NCBI GenBank assembly: GCA_964020085.1
Contig: OZ026603.1
Coordinates: 29,458,742-29,522,741 of the forward strand
Source of the DNA: Micromussa lordhowensis
Taxonomy: Eukaryota > Cnidaria > Anthozoa > Scleractinia > Lobophylliidae
Length of the DNA stretch: 64,000 bases
Direction: 5' to 3'
Position numbers and translations under genes: made by a program. Under the pieces are notes generated by a model, which was given only the letters and a program-made list of their open reading frames with translations, did not search any database and was not told the origin of the DNA. Numbering within the stretch: position 1 is the stretch's first letter; each line of letters starts with the position of its first letter. This document shows positions 45,871-57,591 of this stretch, in pieces.

Positions 45871-46686
45871 CCTGGCAACAGTTGTCGGTGGCTAAGTAAT
45901 GCCAAAAAATATTCATGAACAGGAAAAGACGAGAAAAAAATCTTACAAAGTGAGCCACGACAAGGAAAGTTAAGAACAAAAATATTTGGGGTTGGAAAGA
46001 AATTCTTACTCAGAAAAATATGCCTAGCCCCAACTCTCCCAAAAATATACCGGTGTAGCAGATTGTAACGAAACGCGTAGGGTATGAGGCTCATCCGGAA
46101 GAAACGCATGCAGGCTTGACCGCGCAGCGATCGCACTGGCCTCTCCCCTTCTTGTAAGAAGAGCACAAAACCGCCCCTCACGTAGGCTGCACACAAAGTA
46201 GACTTTCTAAAAGTCCTTTAAAATTTTTTTTCCTGGTTGTTATGCCATTTTAAAGGTCGACCTCGCGACTTCGTCGCTCGCTCGCTCGGTCGCTTCGCGA
46301 CCTCGTTGAAGCTCGCTTCGATCGCTTATGCTGTTCGTGCTTGTTGAAGGTCGACTTGTAAGCAAGTCTAGCGTCTGTCCTGTTATTGATCATGAATTTC
46401 GTCATAACATTGTCAAAGTAGCTGTGGATCCACAAGGCCAAATAGCCGAGTGGATCTGCAGACAACTTTGACAATGTTATGACGAAATTCATTGTCAATA
46501 ACAGGACAGGCCTTTATAAAAACTGCCGTCAATTTGTTTTCTTCGATAGGCATCGCATAAATTATAAATCCTTGTGTCTGTTTACTTATTGGCAATGAAA
46601 ATTAGCCAATGGGCGCGCGAGAATGTCTGCAGTTATTGTAAAAAAAGATCTTTTATCGTGCGGGAAAAACCCTTGCACGCAGGCTA
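45866..46686. mobile_element. Element bounded by TAGCCTG / CAGGCTA ends
   Basis: TTAGCCTGGCAAC at the left and TGCACGCAGGCTA at the right share the termini of the 62-bp MITE at 31065-31126. The interior has a GCTCGCTCGCTCGG low-complexity stretch and a palindrome at 46376-46505. It may be composite. Confidence 0.4.
46376..46505. repeat. Palindrome, about 130 bp
   Basis: GTCCTGTTATTGATCATGAATTTCGTCATAAC-type left arm and its inverse meet around CCACAAGGCCAAATAGCCGAGTGG. A relative with a shorter loop is at 53640-53735. Confidence 0.7.
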
Positions 46687-46828
46687 CCCTTGTTAGGTTC
46701 AAACCACAAGAAGATAAACGGTGCCGAGTATAAACTAAACTCCACTTTATTCAAAATAAATCTCATTCATATATAGCCCGAATTCCAACAGTCCACTTGA
46801 GCCGATCACAAGTTGCGCACTCGTCCAG

Positions 46829-46900
46829 TGTCACGCAGCGTGATGTGACTAAAGACGTCACGCAGAGTGGTGCGACCAGAGATATCACGCAGCATGGCTT
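46829..46900 (+). repeat. Three short tandem units (TCACGCAG)
   Basis: TCACGCAGCGTGATGTGACT, TCACGCAGAGTGGTGCGACC and TCACGCAGCATGGCT occur about 26 bp apart. Beyond this, 46690-48158 shows no gene and only AT-rich sequence; it should include the TASOR 3' UTR. Confidence 0.55.
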
Positions 46901-48158
46901 AACGAGACATGCAACTTCCGATCGACTCGAATAGAAAGCCGAGATTCGCGCTGATTCATATAAATCTCTGATCAACAAAACTTTAAATAGTCCTTTGTAA
47001 TAGATCTCTTTTAAAAAACACTTGTACGTGGAAATACAAATTGATGATTCTATTTACAAATTCAATGCAACTGGAGTACGTATTTGATCTAATAAACTTA
47101 ACTTAGTTACACCACCCAAAACTATATAACCTTTCAGTTCAAATATAACATTTCTGAACATTTCCTGAAAATTAAAAAAAAAGAACTAGAAACAAAGTTA
47201 TGCAGTCATTATTGAGGATTGTAATCAGTCAGTACTATGTACATAAAAATTAAAATGACTCAATTCTGACTGGCGCAAGACATTTTCGTTGATTTTCGTG
47301 AACCCAAAACATTATCCCTAAGATTTCAGTCCGTCTGAAGGTCTTTGAGAAATTTCCAAAGTACAAACTTATTAAGATCAAAGTAACAGGAGGTCAACAT
47401 CTATTTCCGAAGTTTCGCTCAAACTAATTTGCCCCTCGTATGAAGAAGGAGTAGGCGGTTTTTTCGAAAAATAAATTTTACATTGGACAAATTATGGATA
47501 TTTTTTTTTGTTTGGGAAACAAAGCTGTACATATGGTACAAATAAAAAAAGGTATGGCTGTAACAAAAGTTATTCAAAATGATGTTGCAAAAAATGTCCC
47601 CTTCGAAATTTTCAAGTATGTATTGCAACGGTAATAAAGTCTAAGCTTATAAAATAGAAGACAACATAGTGCTGCTGTAATAGCTGAATAACAAAATGTC
47701 ACCCTGACGCCTGTTTTCAATCGACAAGAAGTTCTACATTCGCCAAAATGAGCGCATTCGTAGTAATCCACTATAGAAATCAACAGTAAAAAGAACCCTT
47801 CTGCAGTTTGCAAAGAAAACATTTAAACCAAAACTGATGATACTAATAATCTAACGACTACATGAAAAGACGAAGATGGAAAGCAATGAAGCAATTATTA
47901 ACTTGAGAACGTTGGACACAAGCATAAATAAAGCGAGAGAACGAGAACGTCCGTTTCTAAGCAGCTAGGCATTTTGCACGGTCCATAACATTCTACCACT
48001 CCGCGGATGAACCCTAAACAAACTTGACAAGTAACTACATCTACACAGGCCTTCGTGACAAGACAAAAGGTGGTTCCACCCACCCTGCCATCCCCCCTTC
48101 AGTAAAAAGTGGCCAGACCCACCCACCCTCCCACAGCAAGAGGTGGCTACCCGTCTAG

Positions 48159-51100
48159 TCACATGGACCGACCAACAGGACTAGACGGAGAACTATTGCT
48201 AATCTGACTACGGATGTTATCTCGCACGCTTCGTACGCATGACAGGATATGGAGCCTGGTGTGGGTCATGGTGCCCGCGTCCAAACTCAGGGAGCGTACG
48301 GCTCTCTTCTGAGGCGCGCCAGTGGAGCGTGGCTGTTCAAGAGCATGACTATCCGTGTAGGGACTGTCATTTGAGGAGTCGGACACTGGTGTTCCCTCTG
48401 GTGTTTGAGAAACTGTTTCATCTGCAATGAAGCACAAAACGAAAGTTGAAGGGAAACTGTTACGTTCAAAAAAGTCAAGGTAAAGTCTGTATACGAGCCA
48501 AGTGGCCCATCAGGCCAGCGCTTATCCCCGGGTTCTGTAGCATGAAGCGACTAGGAATATTTCTACTCCCCCCTGGTTCGCCGGTGCCCATTTATACACC
48601 TGGGTAGAGTGAGGCCCAAGTGTCATGCCCAAGAACAAAGCACACTGTCCCTGGCCAGGACTCGAATCCAAACCACTCGATCCGGAGGCCACCGCGTTTC
48701 TTTCTATTTTCTGTTCAATCAAGCCCTTACATTATGACTGACTACCTTCGCGTTCACGATAAATGCTCCTAGAAAACCAAATGAAAATGCTAATCGAATT
48801 GTTGACGAGAGAGCAAATCGTAATGGGTTTTAAGCGATTTTTCAAGAAGAAACAACAGAATTTGAAAAACTCTGCCAGTCTAGACATATCAAAAGAATAA
48901 CTGTCAAATTCTCGGACGTAACAGTAAAAGTAATGAATAGTGACTACTCAGCAGAATCGATTTTTTTTACCCTGGAACTGGAAGCAAGAAAAAATCGTAC
49001 CTTCAGGCGTGGAAGCGCATGGCATCGTGGAAGATTCTTTCACAGTAACTTCAGGAATTAGGCGTTTTGTAAGCAGATTCTTCGCTTCTCTTTCCCTGTG
49101 AAAGTTGAACGAGTTAAGATGAAGCAAACTTTTGACCTTGCTGGACATAACGTCGTTAGCAGTTGGTTTTTACTTGTCACGCTTCATTGCGTGACTACCC
49201 TTAATGCTGCACACACCTTCACTTGCCTATCTGCTTTTTAGCCTGTGGTATCTGGTGTAACTAAATATGTTTGATTATTCTGGTTGGGCCAGAGCTGCGT
49301 GACCACATGACAGCGACTATCTTTCTGCTACTCAAAGGGAGTGACGCAAGTCCTTGTAAGTAACGCAAGCAAAATGTAACGCAAGACGTAAACTCCTTAC
49401 CCAGCGAATGTTGTCAAGAATTCTTGAACATTCATGACTCCAATCTAAAGATAAAAATAAACAAGAATACCAATTAACCATAAGGAAGCAAGCAAAGCCA
49501 TGTAATATAAAATCATGAAACAAGAACGAGAGGGCCACGGATTTTTACACGGATATTTCTCTTCTTGTCTCCATAAATGATGCACCCCAATACAGGAATA
49601 TATTGATAACTGGACACGGAATGGTCTGCATACGAGCCAAGTGGCCCATCAGGCCGGAGCTTATCTCCGGTTTCTGTAGCATGACGCGACTAGGAGTATT
49701 TCTACTCCACCCTGGACGGGATCTTAGTCCAACGCACTGTGCGATGAGAGTTAAGTGTCTTGCTCAAGAACACAACGCAATGTCCCCGGCCAGGGCTGGA
49801 ACCCGGACCGTTCGATCCGGAGGCAAGCGCACAATGAGGCCACCGCGTAACTAATGTTTCTTAGTCAATCAGAGAACACGCAGTATCTTGGATTCAAGTC
49901 GTAGTTCTGTAAAACCACAGAGGATAATCTGAGTAAACCTTACAACTGACATCGAAATTCTCGTTGCAGTTTCTATACGTTGTCAAGAAAAAAGGTGAGG
50001 AGAATAAAGAAAACCATCAACTAAGGGATGCTGTCTTGATGTACTCCTAGATTCTCAGAACAGACATTAATGGAATGTATAGGATTTATTAAGAATATAT
50101 TTTCAAGCAGAGGACTAAACAAATCCAAATTACCCCGCGCTCCAAGAACCATGGCAATTCCATTCTATTCTTGTCCATATCTGTTGATAAGAAAAACAAT
50201 TCAAGGTCTTAATGAATCACGCGGTGATTTCAATATTTCTTTCGCTAATGGAACAAAACCTTAATCGAAGATTTTGATTAAATAGAAAGCAATTTTGTAA
50301 GAAATTCTAGGTTTCAACAAGGTTCACACGAATCCGAACTTTACGTGAAAACCTGCTGGGGGCTTAGAGTTCCTTCTTTTCCCAACGGTCGTAACGTTAG
50401 AGTTTACTGTCGATGATAAAGAGTTCTTCTGTGTTCCAGTCTTTTCGCCAGTCCTGTTCAACTAAGGACCATCCATACTACGCCGGGGGTAATTTGAAAA
50501 CGGAGGTTTTACTCTGAAAACGCATCAAATGTTTTCCGTCCACACGAAGCCGGAGGAATTTGAAAACGCAACAATCACCGGTCATTTTGAATTTGTGTTT
50601 GAGGAAAACTCGGTCAGGGAAATCACATGATTATCGTGACACCATCGTTTCGGAAAGCTCCGTTTTCAAAATGTTTTCCGTCCACACGAGAACTCAAAGC
50701 CGGCGTTTTCAAATTCCTCCGGTTTGAAGAGCGTTTTCGAAAAGCTCCGTTTTCGTGACGGATTAGTGTGGACGGTACGTCTAACCGTAGAGATTAACCT
50801 CCGCTTTCAACTTTCTCCGGCGTAGTGTCGACGCTAGCTAAATCAAACCGTTATCTTCAAGTCTTCAAGTCTTAAAATCAAGACACTGGACTCTAAAAAG
50901 AGGAGAGCGACTAGTGACGCACCTGACAGAAGGATCACGTGTCTGTAGACGGAGATCAAATCAATCTGGAGCTTGAGTGACGTCTGCAGATACCGCTGAG
51001 CAGCAGGCATGCCTTCTGCTACATAACCCTGATTCGAAGAAGCATTCGTCAGTCAGGTTGGCATTAAAATACGTTACACATATGCCGCGTTTCTTAACAA

Positions 51101-54100
51101 ATCTTCGCCAAAAACCGTGGGTCATTCAAATCGCAGAGCTTCCGACACTCACTCGAACATTACCGAAGAGCACCCGAAGAATGACGAAGATGAACGAAGG
51201 TCACTCGAAGATTGCCGATGATCAACGACCCTAAAACTCCGGAATATCAGAAGCCGAAATCTTAGTTGACTTAAAATAACTCAAATTAACACTCTAACTA
51301 GCTATATCCTCACCTTTTGAAGAACTGTGATGAAGCCCTCCTCTCTGTACTGACGTATAAGATTCTGTGGGAAAAAAGCCATTCAACATCAAATTACTAA
51401 CTGGTTTACGTCTTGGCATTTCAACTATGTAAAGAAAATACACTCAAGGGACAACAGCTTCGACAAACTCGGAAACAAAATTCAAACCATTAACTTTGAT
51501 TTCTGTCTTCCAATTTTGTCTTCCGATTTTCTGCTTTTCGATCGAAATCTGAATTGTTAATTCTAGCATTGTAAATTGCTCGCTTCAAGAGTAACGACCA
51601 TTTATTGAAGAATCGCTCTTTCTGTGAATGATACAGTTGGTATCTTTTTTCACCTTGACAAAGACGACGTTCGCCCTGTACTAGGTGCGGGAAGTCCAGG
51701 TTAAAAGAGTGTCGCAGGCAGTATTCTTTTCTTTTTTTTTCAGCGCACTTTAGTGTGGTGTGCTATCTTCACAACCCTGTTTAATTCTGGAATATATGGC
51801 GAGGATAAACATCCGTGCTTAAATAAATTACTGTCTGCTTTATTGTCACGATCCCTTTTCACTCCTCGCAATCGATGCGTCATGTTGCATGAAGTTGATG
51901 CATACAAGGACAGAAATAAAGGTTACTGTTAAGTCTTGGAATGCGCAGATAGATAAATCACTGCGTAAAATATTTCACTATCAACTATGTGCCACAGCAT
52001 TACTATCCTTTAGATACCCTAGTATAGTTATAATCAAGAAATCCTTCCTTACTGGAGTGCCGTCTGCCGTAAAACCTTATAGTCTAGATGGCCGATCCAG
52101 TTGACCTGTGCCTCTTTAACACCTATTTTGATTTGTTCTTGATAATCTGCACTTCTTTTGTCCTTAGGGATAAGGCCATCGTTTGCGGTGCTTTCTGTTG
52201 TTTTGTTTGGCTAATTTGCAAGGTAGATCAAATGAAATGTAACATTGGATGTGATCGCCGAGTGTGAATTTCGAGTTCTGATCAACCAGAAAACATTTGC
52301 CTCTTGAATTTAACGATTTGAGGGCAAAAGTTTGCTAGAAGAACAAAAGATAGGTCGAGGTCTCACTTACCAGAACCTTGGAATCTCTCTTCGTCTGAGG
52401 CCTACGAAAATTAAAAAAAAAAAAAAGAAAATAGCAAATGAGTAGAAGAACGCGATAACAAGAATCCTGAATGAAGATGGTTTAATTATCACCAAGCATA
52501 ATCGGGCACCTGTTCAATGAAAGCTTCTTGTAGCCGTTTCTACTGATGTTCAAAACCCAGACGAACTTCTGATGAGCCAAGCTTTGTTCCTTCAGGTAGC
52601 GCAACAGAGCATCAAGATGATCTGCGGAGAATACGACGTTAAGAGTAACCGACAATGGCTTACAAGCCAGGCTTTGCACAGGGAGAAAATGAAGCCCCCA
52701 CCCGATCCGCTCCACTCCACCTCCCCCCCCCCCCCCCGCCCCACTGTGAAAGCAAGATAAAATTCGCTACCCGAGCCCCTTGAGTGAATCATTAAATAAC
52801 ACAGAGGGATTCCAAACGCAGTTAGACTCTGTCCAGCGAGACGTAGTCATACTAAGCGTACGAGGCATCAAGGTGATCTGTCAAAAATACGAAGATAATA
52901 AGGCCTACAAAGCCTTCGAAATCAGGCATTGAACAGAAAGAGAGCCCAGCCCTAATATTTTTCGCTGTCTAATTCATATCACTTTTTTTAACCACATACC
53001 CTTGAGAGAAGCACCGAATATTCGCATGTAAAGTGCACGTACATTGACGATTTCTATGAACTCTCACAAATGTTATAGCATGGAATTAGTAACTGCTCTA
53101 TGACTATAACCAAGACACTACCAATCAAAACGGTCCTCTTATCTGTGAAACTTTTATGTCATAACATATTTGATTACCAAGTTCAATGGTCTTCAGTATA
53201 CTGTCATCAGCAAGTAGAGCACCGCCAGAAACAAAGATATTCTCATAGAAGCGACTTCCCTCTATCACATCTGCAATGAGAGGAACACATCAAGCAAAAT
53301 GATTCCATCACTTAGTCAAAAATGTCAACCAAAATGATTAAATCACTTCGTCAAATATGTCAAGCAAAATGATTCCATCACTTAGTCACATGTGCCAAGC
53401 AAAATGATTCCATCACTTAATAAATCCTACAACAGTCAGATAAAAAAACACTTTAATTCGGATGGCACGCTGAAGAGTATTGACTAGAATACTGGAAGTG
53501 TAGAAAAGTTTATCTAAAGAACAGTTAAAATTTGATAACTTGGTAGTCAAAGCTTTCGACGTTTGCTTCCAATTTGTAGGGAAAAGGCGACATGTATTTA
53601 ACAAATTGACGTCCGTTTTTCATAAATCTGTGTTGTTACAGATCATGAATTTCGTCATAACATGGTTAAAGCAGCTGTGGATCCGAAGACAACTTCGACA
53701 ATGCTATGACGAAACTTATTGTCAATAACAGGAAAGAGGCGTCAAAAACTGACGTCAAGTTGTTTTCAAAAATAACATTGCATAAATTATAAATTCGTGT
53801 GTCTGTCCGCTTATTGACAATGAAAATTAGCCAATGAGGGCGCCAGAATTTCTGCAGTTACCGTAAAAATGTAAGTTGATAAAAATCCTCAGTTTACTTA
53901 ATCTTTAAGTATACCTGTTAGAGTGTTGAACAACGAAAATCTGACAGACGCTAACATCTTTAGCTGGTACAAGTTCGCCAACCTAAACAAGAAAATACAA
54001 CTTCTCAACATAAAATGCACAATTTTGAACGAAATCATGGAAATAAAGAGAGAACCCTGGAAGATGGGAATAAGAAAATTCAATGCCGAAAACTTGTGAG

Positions 54101-55096
54101 CAATTTGGGTTCTGAAATATTCAGTCGTTGACCTCAAAGTGGAGCTGGCAAACAATTTTCGTAATCAAAATTGGTGCTTCTTCTTCGGATATCAAACACA
54201 TAAGTAAAGGCACTGTTTATCGATGCTTGGGAGTCAATCACAGTGATGTCCTTGTTTTCAAACAAATACAATATTTAGAGAGGAAGACACATCATTCTTG
54301 GCTGGGGGGAGAAAAACCGGAGAACCCCGAGAAAAAAACTCGGAACAAGGCAAAAACAAATAACAAACTCAACCCACATGTGGCACCAGGCCGGAATCCA
54401 ACCCGGGACCCATTAGTGGGAGGCAAGCGCTCTCACCACTGCGGCAAAGGCAATGGGTTGTGTTTGGTTTTAAATACGTTCATTTGTATATCGTTCACAA
54501 ACTAGGAATCGAATTTCGAGTTCCACAGATGTACTGGAGAATATAGGTAGGTAAAGTCTGCATACGAGCATAGTGGCTAATCAAGCCGGAGCTTATCCCG
54601 GTTTCAGTAGCATGAAGCGACTAGGAGTATTTCTACTCCCCCCTGGATGGGATGCTAGTCCATCGCAGGGTTACCCCCAGCATCAAATTCACCGGTACCG
54701 ATTTATACACCTGGGTGGAGAGAGGCACTGTGAGAGTGAAGTGTCTTGCCCAAGAACACAACAAAATGTCCCCGGTCAGGGCTCGAACACGGAGCGCTCG
54801 CTTCGGAGTCGAGCGCACTAACCATGAGGCCACCGCGCCCCCACGGCTGGGGAATACACAAACTGCCCCAATATTGAGAAAGTAAACTAAGACGGAGCTT
54901 CTCCACAAAGTGAGCTTATCACGTGATCAGAAATACTACCCAGTCAACTGATCTTGTTTGTTTGCTTGTTTGTTTACCTGTGAACAGCGGGTAAGTGTTT
55001 TCGTCTGATGAACACTTTCAACTCTCGAGAATTCTCTTCCAAACACGCAGAGTCCTTAACGTCAACAAATGTTCCTCCTGCTTTTAACATGTAGTT
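48159..55096 (-). CDS. TASOR: TASOR C-terminal domain exons (PIN-like region and tail)
   Basis: Ten or eleven small exons, 31 to 263 nt. Phases agree from 55096 down to 50923, then one exon taking phase 1 to phase 0 is needed before 49444. A weak candidate is 49947-49972 (ETATRISMS), with a poor donor. After IGVMNVQEFLTTFAG the tail is Ser/Thr/Pro-rich (ESSTMPCASTPE, PVSDSSNDSPYTDS, RSLSLDAGTM) and ends SPSSPVGRSM. The 31-nt exon 52371-52401 fits frame and alignment, giving NRPQTKRDSKVLNLIRQYRE across its junctions. Confidence 0.78.
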
Positions 55097-57528
55097 CTTA
55101 AAAAAAAAAAAAAAAAAAACAGAAAACAAACGCAAAAGGACAATTAGTGGTCAAATATCCTTGATGCATGAAATGACTAAGAAAAAGAAAACTATTTCTG
55201 AGATGGTTCTTCTTTGAACACAAATAACATTAGGTTAGGCTTAATCCTAAACCCCTCAATCGGCATCCAACATAAGACCATTAGCCGGCCATACCTTCAC
55301 AAAAGTAGTATACAGCTATTTTGAGAAAGGTTGTCCTACAAAAGCGTATAATCGTATGCGAATGATGGATTACAGTTTGCTTGATTGAAGTTGCAGTCAA
55401 ACTAAGTGAAGCGTACCCCTCAATATTGCATTAATAAACTGATTATTTGAAACTTGAACCCGCTAGTCGTTTCAAGAATGCAATAATGAATTCATTATTC
55501 GAATATTGAACTCGCTCGTTCGATCCAAGAATACGGCTAACGGGTTCCGTTTTCGAAAAACCAATTCACTATTGCATTCTAGAAAAGACTAGTAGGTTTG
55601 AAACCTACCAGTCGCAACAGTGAATTGATTTTTCGAAAACGGAACCCGTAAGCCGTATTCTTGGATCGAGCGAGCGAGTTCATGTTCGAATAATCAATTC
55701 ATTATTGCTTTCTTGAAACGACTAGCGGGTTCAATAATCAGTTCATTAATGCAATATTGAGGGGTACGCTTTAATTAGTATGACTGTAAAGGTGTTTCAG
55801 CGTCATAGAAGGACACAGCACAAACACGTGTATTCATGCCTTTCGCTTCCTTCTTGTTGAAACATCGTGAACCTCAACCAAGCAACGACAATCTACCACT
55901 ACCCATAATACCAATCGGCATTGTCGCGTACGCTTTCACGTTTTGGTGTGACAACCTTTGTGGAAACAGCTGTATACATATCTACAAAAGTAACGCTAAG
56001 GTACAGCCTGTTAAAACTTTATGTACAGAGGGTGACACAGTCTGTACGAACTAAAAGTACTAATGAACTTGTCATTGTGGCCTTCTTCATAACTATTAGA
56101 ATTAAAATATATTTGCTAAACAAACTACAATTTCCTAACCTTACCCACATTACAGTACGTTTCCATAAAAACTACGACTAAAAACTAGAATATCTTCAAT
56201 TTCCTACAATTTCTCAGATTCTATAATATTTACATGAAAACTACGACTAAACACTAGAATATATTCTTTAAGAATTCCAAAAAAATATTTTTCCTTGTTT
56301 AGGTAGACGTTTTTTGAGCAAGCTCTTCCTTATGCTCTATGCATTGCTACTCTACTTTACAAGATACTGGTACTGTAGTTCGTATGGTGTGATCGTCTGG
56401 GTGAGGGTAGTGCTGAGAAGAACTGTTGTTGGCGACTGACGTTTCGACAACCTGAGCGGAAGTCATCTTCAGAGTCAACTGAATAGTGTTTGTCAGTCGA
56501 ACGACTTATCCACGACGCAAACGAAACCGACAAACGGACTTCTAACAGACCGACTTAATTTGACTGACTATACACGGACCTCAAGCTAAGCAACTTGACT
56601 AACAAAAGACGGATCGAAACTGACCAATGACTGATGACAAACTTTACACGAGCCTTTCAGCCAATACCATCATGGCTAAGGTGACCAATCACTTTCAACG
56701 GACCAAAATTATATCATCGACCGACAAACACTATTCACTCGACTCTGAAGATGACTTCCGCTCAGGTTGTCGAAACGTCAGTCACCAACAACAGTTCTTC
56801 TCAGAACTACCCTCGCCCGGACGATCATACTATACGAACTACTGATACTCCTGGGTTCAAACCATTTACTGGTACTGTTACTGGTCAGTTAATATCTGCA
56901 GCTTATTTTATGCAACAACACGATCTCAGGCCCTGTGCACAATATGCCGAAAAAAGTTCATATTCCAAATTAGAAAATAACCCAAAGCAAATACGCTCGC
57001 TGATTGGTTTAAAACCGTGTTTCTATTTAACAATTAGATTATGAGCTCGAGATTTCTATTGCGTGATAGTTGACGAGGGCGCAGCCCGAGTCAACTATCG
57101 CGCGATAGAAATCGAGAGCGAATAATCTAATTGTTTTAGTATAAATCTACTAGTCGTTCAAAACTTAATCTAAATCCTCTTCTCAACACTTCGAAAACGC
57201 CAAGAAACGGCCGTCATTTTGTTAACAAGTGCACACTGTTACGCTACTCACTATCTATCACAGAATAGAACGCGAGTAGCGTAGCCAATCAGAGGACGTC
57301 ATTCGTGATAGAACGCTAGTAGATTTATACTAAAACTCGATAGAAACACAGAACTAGCACGAGCTGTTGACGTAATGATGGCGCGAACAAAGAGAATTTA
57401 CATTTTGATGATCGAAGTAAACAAGTTGTTTTTCTTTCTCTTCGTCGTGGTATTTTCTAAAAGAAATAGAAAACATGTACCGTGTTTCTATAGTGTTACA
57501 GAAACACTCGGGAAAGTTGGGAGAACTC

Positions 57529-57559
<31 letters not shown>

Positions 57560-57560
57560 C

Positions 57561-57591
<31 letters not shown>

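Noticed and set aside
50938..51235. 85-codon plus-strand ORF opposite TASOR exons
   Set aside because: It overlaps the TASOR exon 50923-50983 on the other strand and lies next to repeats; no motif.
54573..54908. Overlapping ORFs of 67-91 codons on both strands
   Set aside because: All fall in a family C SINE.
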